A stretch of 64,000 bases of DNA from the NCBI RefSeq assembly GCF_003056055.1, contig NZ_PYFP01000002.1, positions 372,001-436,000 of the forward strand, given 5' to 3'. Position numbers and translations under genes: made by a program. A model generated the notes under the pieces. That model ran no database searches and was not told where the DNA came from. It worked only from the letters and a program-made list of their open reading frames with translations. The DNA is from Glaciimonas sp. PCH181. GTDB lineage: Bacteria; Pseudomonadota; Gammaproteobacteria; Burkholderiales; Burkholderiaceae_D. Positions 25,540 through 36,325 of the stretch are shown here, one piece after another (position 1 is the first letter of the stretch; each line of letters begins with the position of its first letter).

Positions 25540-25722
25540 TCAAATCAATACCGAGATGGCTTGAAGCAAAAACATTGCCAGTAATGCGCCAGCCGCCAGG
25601 CCCACCGTGCATAGACCACCATGAACTACTTTGGAATGCACCGGCACTTCGGAAAAGAGTACTAATCCACACAGCGCCATAGGGACGAAAAAAATCAAGT
25701 TCGTGACGATTAAATGTTGCAT
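25540..25722 (-). CDS. Small two-segment membrane protein
   Basis: A 60-residue protein with hydrophobic stretches at about residues 5-23 and 34-58 joined by a short loop (SEVPVHSKVVHG). The ATG at 25722 has GGAG six bases upstream, which makes it likely to be translated. The family is not recognised. It sits alone in the stretch between dacB and mgtA. Confidence 0.6.
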   Translation of the reverse strand: MQHLIVTNLIFFVPMALCGLVLFSEVPVHSKVVHGGLCTVGLAAGALLAMFLLQAISVLI

Positions 25723-26018
25723 GGCTGTCTCCGTCTTTTTGATTTATATTTTAAGTATAGTTAACGATAAGCAAGACGCAAGGTTAGATTACCTTTGTAT
25801 AAGGTTGAGGCCGAATTAGAAGACGAATAAAAAGATAATTAACAGGACTACTTTTAATCCGCGGTGTTGCTGAAAATGAAATACTTGCAGGCATTTATAA
25901 ATTTACTAAAAACAACACAAAATCACGGACATAGACGTTCAGATGCTTTCCCATGCCGTGCTGCACAATTTTTCTTGACCGCCGTTTGCGTCAGTATTAA
26001 CATCCGCTTGTTTTCATT

Positions 26019-26216
26019 TTATGGAGCCCCATTCATGGGCACTTGTTCGAGTGACAGTTGTTGCCAGATCCGCTCTGGCCACGTCTCGGCAAGATAACGC
26101 AGGCTTCTTCCCCTGCCGTCATCTCGCCGTTGGCGAATGATGGTATCCCAATGATCAACGTTGCCAAATAGCTGGTTAATCAAGCTATTTAGACCGTGCT
26201 GATCACAGATTTCCAC
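26019..26216 (-). CDS. Possible small protein, uncertain
   Basis: A 65-codon frame from a GTG start reads MEICDQHGLNSLINQLFGNV and later SLRYLAETWPERIWQQL. It looks amphipathic and protein-like. The bases around its start (ATTTAGGTGGAAATCT) match the flank of the relic repeats at 1219 and 12187, so it may be a further relic of that family, not a working gene. Confidence 0.3.
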   Translation of the reverse strand: MEICDQHGLNSLINQLFGNVDHWDTIIRQRRDDGRGRSLRYLAETWPERIWQQLSLEQVPMNGAP

Positions 26217-26769
26217 CTAAATATTGCTGTAAGACTGCATTAGCGCTGCTGCATAACATTTACGTGCAGCAACAAAAAATGGCTGTTTTGAACCACGAGA
26301 GTATTATCCCTTGGTCATTAGACGGCTATTGCAATCTTGCATGGACTATTTAAACAAAGGATGACGACGCACTCGTCTATGCCATGCATAGCAGGCGTCG
26401 AAATCCCTTGTTCTGTCATTAAAACATCACTGCCCGGATTTTCAGTTTGCAGCCTTGCGTCTTAAGGCTTTTGTCTTTATTACACATGTCTGTCATCCAC
26501 ATCAATGACAGGCCGTTAAACCTGGCAGTTAGTCCAGTTAAGGGAATCCCTAAAATCTTCGTCTGAGCAAAAGGCTGGCCAGACAACGATGGAATACAGG
26601 CACGCAGAATAAGGCGCGCATCGATCCTCCATCATTGACTGGCGATATAGAGATTTTAGCGATGACCTTCCGGCATCTTGATTGAACGTGCTACGACTTT
26701 CAGGATGCAGGATTGCATTAGCAGATCAGGTCAGCGGCAGCCGAAATATATAGAAAAAAGAATAACATC
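26217..26769 (+). promoter_or_regulatory. Long untranslated stretch upstream of mgtA
   Basis: About 550 bp without a supported gene precede mgtA. Visible structure includes the stem CTGTCAT, eight-base loop, ATGACAG (26490-26511) and TTAAGGGAATCCCTAA (about 26539-26554). Magnesium transporter genes often have regulatory leaders, but no known riboswitch consensus (M-box) was recognised. There is no strong ribosome site before the ATG. Confidence 0.4.
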
Positions 26770-29532
26770 ATGAATCTGAATCTCTTGAAAGATACCTTCG
26801 TCAGGTTTGTCCACGCCCATGGCATGGATCGGCATTTTCGCCGTTTTGGTGGCGATATGTTTAGCAGCACACCTACGCCAAATGAAGTGCCCGCAACGCT
26901 CGCGCAGCATTTGCTGAAGGCGGCGCAGATTGAGCTGCCGGAATTGCTTGAGCAATTACATAGTCGGAGCGACGGCCTGACCGATGCCGAAGCAGATGCG
27001 ATTCGGCTGGTAGTCGGCCCGAATGAGGTCGAGCACGAAAAGCCGCTGCCCTGGTGGGCGCATTTGTGGCAATGCTACAAGAATCCGTTTAATTTACTGC
27101 TGACCGTGCTGGCCGCCGTGTCGTTTGCGACCGAAGACATGAAAGCCACGGTCGTCATCAGCACGATGGTTGTGCTATCGACGCTGATGCGCTTCGTGCA
27201 GGAATCGCGCTCTAACAATGCGGCCGACAAACTCAAGGAAATGGTCAGTAATACCGCGACGGTTCTGCGTCACGATCTGACTGCGGATATTGCGGATGAG
27301 GCGTTGCGCTATTTTGACGTTACGCTGCATCCCAAAGGCGCGCGACGGATTGAACTGGCGATTAAAAAACTAGTCCCCGGCGATATCGTGCAACTCTCTG
27401 CTGGCGACATGATCCCGGCCGATTTGCGCTTGTTGACCGCCAAAGACTTGTTTATCAGTCAGGCCGCAATGACCGGCGAATCCCTGCCGGTTGAAAAATT
27501 TATCGTGCATCGCGGCGAGGATGTCGGCAATCCGCTGGAGCTGGATAATCTGTGCTTCATGGGCACCAACGTTATCAGCGGATCGGCCACCGCGATTGTT
27601 GTCACCACTGGCAATCAAACCTATTTCGGTGCACTAGCCGAACGTGTCACCGCGACCGACCGCACGCCGACAGCGTTTCAGTTGGGCGTAAATAAAGTCA
27701 GCTGGCTATTGATCCGTTTCATGATGGTCATGACGCCGATCGTATTTTTTCTGAATGGTTTTACCAAGGGCGATTGGGTTGAGGCCTTTTTATTCGGTCT
27801 CTCCGTAGCAGTCGGCCTGACGCCGGAAATGCTGCCGATGATTGTCACTTCGACGCTGGCTAAGGGTGCGGTTGCCTTGTCACGTAAAAAAGTGATCGTT
27901 AAACGCCTGGATGCGATTCAAAATTTTGGCGCAATGGACGTGCTGTGCACCGACAAAACCGGCACGCTGACACAGGACAAAATTTTTCTTGAGCGTCATA
28001 CCGATATTCTCGGTAAGCCAGATGATCTAGTGCTGGAATACGCTTATCTGAACAGCCACTATCAAACCGGTCTGAAAAATCTGCTGGATGTGGCCGTCCT
28101 TGACCACGCAGAACTCCAACGTGAAATGGCCTTGGCCTCGGCCTATCGCAAGGTCGATGAAATTCCATTCGATTTTCAGCGTCGCCGCATGTCGGTCGTG
28201 GTCAGCGAGCGTGAGGATCATCATGAATTGATCTGCAAAGGCGCGGTTGAGGAAATCGTTTCTGTCTGCACGCATGCCCGTCACAATGGCACTGTCGTGC
28301 CATTCACTGCCGAGCTGCTCAAAGAAATTCACGAGACCACCGCCAGCCTGAATGCGGAAGGTTTACGGGTGGTTGCGGTTGCGGCCAAAGATTTGCCGCC
28401 GACCAAGGAAGTGTATGGCGTTGCCGATGAGTCGGATCTGGTCTTGATTGGTTATATTGCCTTCCTCGATCCACCGAAAGAATCGACTAAACCAGCGCTG
28501 GATGCACTGAAAAAACATGGCGTTACCGTCAAAATTTTGACCGGCGATAACCAACTGGTCACCGCCAAAATCTGTCGTCAGGTCGGATTGACTGTCGATG
28601 GCATGCTGCTAGGTTCCGATGTCGAGAATATGAGCGACGCGGACCTCGCCATTGCGGTTGAAAAAACCACGGTATTTGCCAAGCTCAGCCCGGATCATAA
28701 AGAACGCATCGTCCGCAGGCTGCATGACAATGGTCACGTAGTCGGGTTCATGGGCGATGGCATTAACGATGCCCCGGCGTTACGCGCAGCAGACATCGGT
28801 ATTTCGGTCGATACAGCGGTCGATATCGCTAAAGAAGCCGCCGATATCATCCTGCTGGAAAAAAGTTTGATGGTGCTGGAAGAAGGCGTTTTAGAAGGTC
28901 GCAAGACGTTCGCAAACATGCTGAAGTACATCAAAATGACGGCCAGCTCGAATTTTGGGAATGTCTTTTCTGTACTGGTTGCCAGTGCCTTCCTGCCGTT
29001 CCTGCCGATGCTGCCCTTGCATCTGCTCGTACAAAATCTGCTTTACGATATTTCTCAAATCACGATTCCGTTCGACAACGTGGATAAGGAATTTTTAGAA
29101 AAACCGCAGCGTTGGGATCCTAAGGAAATCGGTCGTTTTATGATCTTTTTCGGGCCGATCAGCTCGATCTTCGATATCGCGACATTTGCGTTGCTGTGGT
29201 ACATCTTTGGGGCCAATACGAACGAACATCAAACGCTGTTTCAGTCAGGTTGGTTCATCGAAGGCTTGCTATCGCAAACCCTGATTGTGCATATGATTCG
29301 GACCAGAAAAATACCGTTCTTCCAAAGCCGTGCTTCGTGGGCGCTGATGAGCATGACCGTCATCATTATGGCGATAGGGATTTTACTGCCGATGTCGCCG
29401 CTAGCGCATTACTTCAAGCTGCAAGCGCTGCCACTGAGCTATTTCCCTTGGTTGTTGCTGATTTTGGGCGCGTATGCAGTGCTGACGCAGATGATGAAGG
29501 GTTGGTATGCGAAGCGGTATGGCTGGCAGTAA
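26770..29532 (+). CDS. mgtA: Magnesium-translocating P-type ATPase (type IIIB)
   Basis: The 920-residue protein shows the P-type ATPase set: TGESLPVEK near 236 (actuator), CTDKTGTLTQDK near 393 (phosphorylated Asp), KGAVEEI near 490 and GDGINDAPALRAADIGISVD near 665. About ten membrane segments are seen. The N-terminus (MHRFRRFGGDMFSSTPTPNE-type) and LLPLHLLVQNLLYDISQ near 755 are those of MgtA/MgtB. It imports Mg2+ with ATP hydrolysis across the inner membrane. It ends at a strong terminator. Regulation by magnesium through the long leader is likely but not shown. Confidence 0.95.
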   Translation: MNLNLLKDTFVRFVHAHGMDRHFRRFGGDMFSSTPTPNEVPATLAQHLLKAAQIELPELLEQLHSRSDGLTDAEADAIRLVVGPNEVEHEKPLPWWAHLWQCYKNPFNLLLTVLAAVSFATEDMKATVVISTMVVLSTLMRFVQESRSNNAADKLKEMVSNTATVLRHDLTADIADEALRYFDVTLHPKGARRIELAIKKLVPGDIVQLSAGDMIPADLRLLTAKDLFISQAAMTGESLPVEKFIVHRGEDVGNPLELDNLCFMGTNVISGSATAIVVTTGNQTYFGALAERVTATDRTPTAFQLGVNKVSWLLIRFMMVMTPIVFFLNGFTKGDWVEAFLFGLSVAVGLTPEMLPMIVTSTLAKGAVALSRKKVIVKRLDAIQNFGAMDVLCTDKTGTLTQDKIFLERHTDILGKPDDLVLEYAYLNSHYQTGLKNLLDVAVLDHAELQREMALASAYRKVDEIPFDFQRRRMSVVVSEREDHHELICKGAVEEIVSVCTHARHNGTVVPFTAELLKEIHETTASLNAEGLRVVAVAAKDLPPTKEVYGVADESDLVLIGYIAFLDPPKESTKPALDALKKHGVTVKILTGDNQLVTAKICRQVGLTVDGMLLGSDVENMSDADLAIAVEKTTVFAKLSPDHKERIVRRLHDNGHVVGFMGDGINDAPALRAADIGISVDTAVDIAKEAADIILLEKSLMVLEEGVLEGRKTFANMLKYIKMTASSNFGNVFSVLVASAFLPFLPMLPLHLLVQNLLYDISQITIPFDNVDKEFLEKPQRWDPKEIGRFMIFFGPISSIFDIATFALLWYIFGANTNEHQTLFQSGWFIEGLLSQTLIVHMIRTRKIPFFQSRASWALMSMTVIIMAIGILLPMSPLAHYFKLQALPLSYFPWLLLILGAYAVLTQMMKGWYAKRYGWQ

Positions 29533-29562
29533 AGCCTCTGCGTAAAACAAGATGTAGCGCAC

Positions 29563-29595
29563 AAAAACGGACAGCCTCGGCTGTCCGTTTTTTTT
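29563..29595. terminator. Terminator after mgtA
   Basis: AAAACGGACAGCC, loop TCG, GGCTGTCCGTTTTTTTT: a perfect GC-rich stem with a run of eight T. It lies between mgtA and the convergent DUF1345 gene and can serve both. Confidence 0.93.
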
Positions 29596-29700
29596 GGAAA
29601 AGTATTCATATGAACCGGCCTGAAAATGGCCGTTAATCATAATGAGACAAAGGTTGAACCAGCAGAAAACGCCTGACTTTTAGCCTGACGTTTATTCAGA

Positions 29701-30369
29701 TCAGGAAATCAAACCCGCCGCGATATTGATCGATAGCCCCAAAATCGCCGAATTAAACAAAAATGTCAGCACCGACTGAACCAGCACTACTTTGCGCATT
29801 GAGCGGGTCATCACGCTGACATCTGAAGTCTGTACCGCAACCGCCAACGTGAACGAGAAATACAGAAAATCCCAGTAATCCGGATTCTTTTCCTCATCAG
29901 GAAAACGCAACGGCAGCTTATCCTCATCCGCGCTGTAAAACAGCCGGGCGTAATGCAACGTGAACATGGTTGCGACTAAAAACCATGAGCCGAGCACGGT
30001 CAGTCCGGTGAATAAATAGCGAACTTCTTTCGGGCCCGGCAAAAAATCCTTCGCCTGAGACAACCCAAAAACGACCGCGACGATGCTTGAACTCGCGGCG
30101 ATGCAAATCAACACCAAAATCGTGGTGTCGTTCTCATCCTCGATGGCGGCGCGGCATTTTACTTGCTCCGATCCTGCCCGCACCATCATCCACCAGACGG
30201 TAATCAGATAACCCCAAACCCCGGCATTCCAGCTAATTAACCCACGCGTAATCGGCGATCCGTGCGGCTGTAAGGCCCAAATGACGATGCCGAAGATGAA
30301 AGCGATGACCAGACGCGGATGGGTATGGAAAAGCAGATTTTTAAGACTATAAAAAAAACGTAAGCTCAT
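29701..30369 (-). CDS. DUF1345 membrane protein
   Basis: A 222-residue protein with about five membrane segments and the DUF1345 hallmark in its second half: FTLHYARLFY near 137, PDYWDFLYFSFTLAVAVQTSDVSV near 163-186 and an N-terminal block typical of the family (HPRLVIAFIFGIVIW). The function is unknown; the FLYFSFT..TSDV pattern recalls the selectivity region of ion channels, and members have been compared to channels, but that is not evidence of transport. It is monocistronic, divergent from groES. Confidence 0.85.
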   Translation of the reverse strand: MSLRFFYSLKNLLFHTHPRLVIAFIFGIVIWALQPHGSPITRGLISWNAGVWGYLITVWWMMVRAGSEQVKCRAAIEDENDTTILVLICIAASSSIVAVVFGLSQAKDFLPGPKEVRYLFTGLTVLGSWFLVATMFTLHYARLFYSADEDKLPLRFPDEEKNPDYWDFLYFSFTLAVAVQTSDVSVMTRSMRKVVLVQSVLTFLFNSAILGLSINIAAGLIS

Positions 30370-30632
30370 GCTGAGACCTTAAAAAATGGAGATTTCACAC
30401 TTTTGCAAAGGAGTTAATCCGACAATCATTGCATCGGTTGGCAATTGTAGCGGCTTGGCTGCGGGTACGCTCTTGAGTTTTGAGCAGCTCATATAGATAT
30501 AAAACAACTGCAACGTAGTTGTCATTAATCAATTAAGAGATCGGACGTTCATTCCGCGTTGGCTAAAAGTGTCACCGCCAAGGGCAATTCGGCATTGTAG
30601 GAAAATAAAAAGAAAAGTAAAAAATATCCACT

Positions 30633-30662
30633 CTTGAAAAATCAACTAACCACCCCTATACT
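30633..30662 (+). promoter_or_regulatory. Overlapping sigma-32 and sigma-70 promoter of groESL
   Basis: CTTGAAA (30633-30639), 13 bases, CCCCTATA (30653-30660) fits the heat-shock sigma-32 consensus closely. The same stretch also gives TTGAAA, 17 bases, TATACT, a sigma-70 promoter. Both would start transcription within or next to the CIRCE element that follows. Confidence 0.85.
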
Positions 30663-30688
30663 TAGCACTCGTTAGGTGAGAGTGCTAA
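30662..30688 (+). promoter_or_regulatory. CIRCE operator (HrcA binding site)
   Basis: TTAGCACTC, nine bases, GAGTGCTAA is a perfect match to the CIRCE consensus. HrcA repressor bound here would block the groESL start until heat shock inactivates it. It lies about 125 bases before the groES ATG. Confidence 0.97.
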
Positions 30689-30813
30689 CAATCTCCCTGG
30701 CCTAGTCACTTTTTCTGTGCGGCGCATCGTAAAAGCCAAACTAATCGGTGCAGTCTTGTTTGCTGCGATGTTGCTGCAAAAATCATAACTTGTTGAATTT
30801 GAAGGAGTCACAC

Positions 30814-31107
30814 ATGAATCTTCGTCCTTTGCATGATCGCGTCATCGTTAAACGTCTCGACATCGAAACTAAAACCGCATCAGGTATCGTTCTGCCAGAG
30901 GCAGCAGCTGAAAAACCGGATCAAGGTGAAGTTCTGGCCATCGGTAACGGCAAAATTTTGGAAGACGGCAAAGTACGTCCATTGGCAGTTAAAGTCGGCG
31001 ATCGCGTTTTGTTCGGCAAATATGCTGGTCAAGTTGTGAAGATCGAAGGCGAAGAACTGCTGGTAATGCGCGAAGAAGATTTGTTCGCCGTCGTCGAAAG
31101 CAAGTAA
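30814..31107 (+). CDS. groS: Co-chaperonin GroES
   Basis: The 97-residue protein begins [15 protein letters not shown] and contains the mobile loop ([21 protein letters not shown], about residues 16-36) and the roof motif [15 protein letters not shown]. It forms the heptameric lid of the GroEL chamber. The start at 30814 has GAAGGAG seven bases upstream; the longer frame from 30748 is leader. It is followed by groEL after 114 bp. Confidence 0.98.
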   Translation: MNLRPLHDRVIVKRLDIETKTASGIVLPEAAAEKPDQGEVLAIGNGKILEDGKVRPLAVKVGDRVLFGKYAGQVVKIEGEELLVMREEDLFAVVESK

Positions 31108-31167
31108 TTCATTGTGCATTGTGTAGGCAGGTTGAAGCGATTCGGCAAGATGCGATAGCGCGTTTAA

Positions 31168-32877
<1,710 letters not shown>

Positions 32878-32900
32878 TGTGAGATTGATCTTCGACAACT

Positions 32901-32989
32901 GTATCTAGCGGCGCAATCTTGTGGCCTGCGATGCTCACCGTACATGCTACGGCTGCGCTTCTCGGCCACAATCTTCCACCGCTAGATAC
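32901..32989. repeat. Long imperfect inverted repeat downstream of groEL
   Basis: Arms at 32901-32926 and 32964-32989 pair over about 20 of 26 bases (GTATCTAGCGG outside, TTGTGGCC inside). Between them is a second perfect stem (CCGTA, CATGC, TACGG). The nested hairpin has no T-run and is not the terminator. It looks like a REP/BIME-type intergenic element; the number of copies in the genome is not known. Confidence 0.6.
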
Positions 32990-33061
32990 GATTCTCAACG
33001 ATCACACAGAGTTGGCTGATATTTCTTCTTTCGTTTTTTGAGGATGTATTGGTTGATTAAT

Positions 33062-33090
33062 AAAAAGCCCACAGTGATGTGGGCTTTTTA
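33062..33090 (+). terminator. Terminator of groESL
   Basis: AAAAAGCCCACA, loop GTGA, TGTGGGCTTTTTATT. A clear rho-independent terminator about 185 bp after groEL. Nothing coding is supported between here and 33503. Confidence 0.92.
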
Positions 33091-33503
33091 TTGTCTGAAT
33101 GAAAAGTACAGACGCTCTAATTTTAAAAAAGGGAAAACCGTCGTCAATACGTGCCTGAAGGCGCGAAATCCCTTTTCAAAATAGAACACGTATTAGCAGA
33201 TTATATGGATGAAGGAGTCGCAGTCAGGCGCTCCCGTGGCCTATCCGCCCTTGCAGCTTGCACGACGTTCTGGCTATGTGAAACTCGCGGGCGCTTTCGC
33301 ATCTCCACTCAACAACATGAAAAGAGAATATCGATTTCATGAGAAAGCGTGGGTGTCTTCATGAAAACGAAAATGCCGCGCAAAAAATAGATTTAACTAC
33401 AAGATAAATCTTATATAGAAAACGGTTATAACCCTATACCAAAAAGATACTTTCCCCGAGTACAAAATCCTTATAAAATAAGCACTTACAAAAAAATTAT
33501 ATT

Positions 33504-33547
33504 GGCGGCAGATTGTCGGAGTCAGAGACAGTCGGCTGCCTTTTTTT
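33504..33547 (+). terminator. Terminator-like hairpin just before metN
   Basis: GGCGGCAGATTGTC (33504-33517) can pair, with G-T pairs, with GACAGTCGGCTGCC (33527-33540), and seven T follow at once. The hairpin ends nine bases before the metN ATG, so it would stop most readthrough into the operon and also cover the ribosome site. It may be an attenuator responding to methionine status; the sensing part is not recognised. Confidence 0.6.
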
Positions 33548-33555
33548 ATGCTGAA

Positions 33556-34605
33556 ATGATAAAAATTCAAGCAGTTACCCAGCGGTTCGAGGGGGCTAAT
33601 GGTCCGGTGGATGCGGTACGCAACGTTGATCTGACGATTAACAAGGGCGAAATCTTCGGCATTATTGGTCGCAGCGGCGCTGGCAAAAGTACGTTAGTGC
33701 GCACGCTTAATCTTCTCAACCGCCCTACTTCGGGCAAGATCATCGTTGATGGCAAAGATTTGACAGCACTGAGTGCCGATCAATTGCGCGCAGCGCGGCG
33801 TGAAATCGGTATGATTTTTCAGCACTTTAATTTGTTGTCGTCACGCACTGTCTACGACAATATCGCACTGCCGCTGGAACTGACAGGGATGTCGAAAAGC
33901 GACATCAGCAAAAAAGTCACACCGTTGCTAGAGCTAGTCGGCCTGACTGCGCTGAAAGATCGCTATCCGGCTCAAATCAGTGGCGGCCAGAAGCAGCGCG
34001 TGGGAATTGCGCGCGCGCTTGCCAATGCGCCTAAAGTATTACTATCGGACGAGGCCACATCGGCACTTGACCCTGAAACGACGCGGTCGATTTTAGAACT
34101 GCTGCGCAAAATCAATCAAGAACTAGGCCTGACCATCGTCCTTATCACGCATCAAATGGAAGTGATCAAAATGATCTGCGACCGGATGGCCGTTATGGAA
34201 GCCGGGGAAGTGATCGAATACGGTCAGGTAATCGATATCTTCCGCGCCCCCAAACATCCGGTGACCCGCTCAATGATTGGCGATGTTATCGCACAAGATT
34301 TGCCTGCCGGCGTCTTGCAGCGCTTGCGCACACGACTGGCGGGTAGCGATGCTGGCGATGGCACCGACCATTTGTTCCGCCTGGCATTTACGGGCGACAG
34401 CGTTAATCAACCGCTGCTATCCGAAGTTGTGCGTAAATTCAATTTGGATTTCAGTATTTTGCACGGCCAGATCGATGAAATTCAAGGTCAGGCGTTTGGT
34501 TCCTTGGCAATTTTAGCCAACGGCGGCAGCGCCGATATCGCAGCAGCAATGCAGTACTTAAGCGCGCAAGGCGTGACGGTAGAGGAGTTAAATCATGTCA
34601 TCTGA
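33556..34605 (+). CDS. metN: Methionine ABC transporter, ATP-binding subunit
   Basis: A 349-residue ATPase with Walker [10 protein letters not shown] near 40, the MetN-typical [16 protein letters not shown], signature [15 protein letters not shown] near 140, Walker [15 protein letters not shown] near 162 and a C-terminal NIL domain (about 270-349) that binds methionine and inhibits transport. It powers D/L-methionine import. ATG 33556 gives the usual family start (MIKIQAV); the longer frame adds 18 residues from the hairpin. The gene overlaps metI by 11 bases. Confidence 0.95.
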   Translation: MIKIQAVTQRFEGANGPVDAVRNVDLTINKGEIFGIIGRSGAGKSTLVRTLNLLNRPTSGKIIVDGKDLTALSADQLRAARREIGMIFQHFNLLSSRTVYDNIALPLELTGMSKSDISKKVTPLLELVGLTALKDRYPAQISGGQKQRVGIARALANAPKVLLSDEATSALDPETTRSILELLRKINQELGLTIVLITHQMEVIKMICDRMAVMEAGEVIEYGQVIDIFRAPKHPVTRSMIGDVIAQDLPAGVLQRLRTRLAGSDAGDGTDHLFRLAFTGDSVNQPLLSEVVRKFNLDFSILHGQIDEIQGQAFGSLAILANGGSADIAAAMQYLSAQGVTVEELNHVI

Positions 34606-35248
34606 AATGCTCGATCTTTTCATTTCTTCGTTCGGCGAGACGCTGATGATGGTTGGCATATCAGGCATTTTGGGTGCCATTTTAGGGATTCCGCTGGGGA
34701 TTGCGCTGCATCTGACGGGCCGCGATGGCGTGCTGCCGAGTCTGGCTTTTAATCGCGTTGCCGGGCTGATCGTCAATGCAGTCCGCTCTACACCTTTCAT
34801 CATTTTGCTGGTGGCAGTGATTCCATTCACGCGCTTTTTTGTCGGCACGTCCATCGGCACCGCTGCGGCGATTGTACCGCTGACTCTGGCATCGGCCCCG
34901 TTCATTGCGCGCTTGGTCGAGACCGCGCTGCGTGAGGTGGATCGTGGTCTGATCGAAGCTGCGCAAGCCATGGGCGCATCGACCTGGCAAATCGTCTACA
35001 AAGTGCTGGTGCCAGAAGCGTTCGCCGGTATCATCGCCGGATTGACGATTACTTTTGTTAGTCTGGTCGGCTACTCGGCGATGGCCGGTGCGATTGGCGG
35101 CGGCGGTCTGGGCGATCTTGGTATCCGTTACGGCTATCAACGATTTTTGCCGGAAGTCATGCTGGCTGTAGTACTGATTTTGATTGTCTTTGTACAGCTG
35201 GTACAAACCCTGGGCGATATTCTGGTGCGTCGTTTAAGTCACAAATAA
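34595..35248 (+). CDS. metI: Methionine ABC transporter, permease subunit
   Basis: The 217-residue protein has five membrane segments and the permease coupling loop ([29 protein letters not shown], around residues 122-150). [15 protein letters not shown] start and [20 protein letters not shown] near 65 are typical of MetI. It pairs with MetN at the inner membrane. Its ATG lies inside the metN 3' end, so translation is coupled. Confidence 0.95.
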   Translation: MSSEMLDLFISSFGETLMMVGISGILGAILGIPLGIALHLTGRDGVLPSLAFNRVAGLIVNAVRSTPFIILLVAVIPFTRFFVGTSIGTAAAIVPLTLASAPFIARLVETALREVDRGLIEAAQAMGASTWQIVYKVLVPEAFAGIIAGLTITFVSLVGYSAMAGAIGGGGLGDLGIRYGYQRFLPEVMLAVVLILIVFVQLVQTLGDILVRRLSHK

Positions 35249-35308
35249 ATATTACTTTCACGCATAAAAAATCTGAATTGTTGTAAGTCATCCCTAGAAA
35301 GGAAAGAA

Positions 35309-36109
35309 ATGAATCGTCGTCAATTAGTCCAATTTTTTGCTGGTTTAGGCGTCGTCGCCAGCTTGATATCCGCACCTGTATTTGCGCAGGAAAAAACGAT
35401 CAAGATCGGCGCTACCGGCGGCCCTCATGCTGAAATCCTTGAAGTGGTGAAAAAGATCGCCGCTAAAGATGGCCTGAATATTCAGATCGTCGAGTTCAGC
35501 GATTACGTTCAACCTAACGCCGCCTTGGCTGCGCGTGATCTTGACGCAAATAGCTATCAGCATTTGCCTTATCTGGAAGCGCAAATCAAAGATCGCGGTT
35601 ACAAGCTGAGCAATGTCGGCTACACCATCACTTTCCCAATGGGCATTTATTCTAAAAAAATAAAGTCATTGAAAGACCTGAAAGCTGGTGCGCGTATCGG
35701 TGTACCGAACGACCCGACTAACGGCGGACGTGCTTTGCTGTTATTGCAAGCCCAGGGATTGTTGAAGCTTAAAGCCAACGCAGGGTTACAAGCCACACCG
35801 TTAGATATCGTTGAAAATCCAAAGAAATTGAAAATCCTGGAAATCGACGCAGCGCAGTTACCGCGTTCGCTAGATGATCTCGATGCCGCTGCGATCAATG
35901 GTAATTTCGCAGAAAAAGCAGGTCTCAGCCCGACTAAAGATGGTATCGCTATCGAAGCCGCACGCGGCCCTTACGCCAATATCATTGCCGTGCGTACTGA
36001 GGATAAAGACAAGCCGTGGGTTGCTAAACTGCTCAAGGCTTACCATAGCCCTGAAGTGAAGCAGTTTGTCATCGATCAATACAAAAATTCGGTGATTACT
36101 TCCTGGTAA
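35309..36109 (+). CDS. metQ: Methionine-binding periplasmic protein
   Basis: The 266-residue NlpA-family protein has a signal peptide cleaved after PVFAQ (about residue 27), then IKIGATGGPHAEILEVVKKIA, the conserved SDYVQPNAALAARDLDANSYQHLPYL (around 63-88) and INGNFAEKAGLSP. Unlike many MetQ proteins it has no lipobox cysteine, so it is likely soluble in the periplasm. AAGGAAAG precedes the ATG. It delivers methionine to MetNI. Confidence 0.94.
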   Translation: MNRRQLVQFFAGLGVVASLISAPVFAQEKTIKIGATGGPHAEILEVVKKIAAKDGLNIQIVEFSDYVQPNAALAARDLDANSYQHLPYLEAQIKDRGYKLSNVGYTITFPMGIYSKKIKSLKDLKAGARIGVPNDPTNGGRALLLLQAQGLLKLKANAGLQATPLDIVENPKKLKILEIDAAQLPRSLDDLDAAAINGNFAEKAGLSPTKDGIAIEAARGPYANIIAVRTEDKDKPWVAKLLKAYHSPEVKQFVIDQYKNSVITSW

Positions 36110-36179
36110 AAATAGCATGGTCTGTAGCTGCTTCAGTGGCTGACGCAACTACGATCTGCTAAATATCCGCAGGGTTAAA

Positions 36180-36211
36180 GGGCGAGGTAAATCGTAAAGA
36201 TTTCCTCGCCC
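36180..36211. terminator. Hairpin after metQ
   Basis: GGGCGAGG-AAATC, loop GTAAA, GATTT-CCTCGCCC form a stable stem 70 bp after metQ. Only TAATT follows, so it is a weak intrinsic terminator at best. Confidence 0.55.
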
Positions 36212-36325
36212 TAATTACGTCCGCCAATCAGCGCAACGTGTACGTCCGCTGATCAATGTGCGTATATATCCGATGAGCGCAGCACGTAGATCAACTGATC
36301 CACGCAACATGCACATCAAATTTGA

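Noticed and set aside
25864..26097. 77-codon frame upstream of mgtA
   Set aside because: No start context; it overlaps another weak frame on the opposite strand.
26217..26769. M-box riboswitch in front of mgtA
   Set aside because: The conserved M-box core could not be found by eye; only short stems are present.
33151..33342. 63-codon frame between groEL and metN
   Set aside because: No ribosome site, no family resemblance, and a mixed composition. The interval is better described as intergenic.
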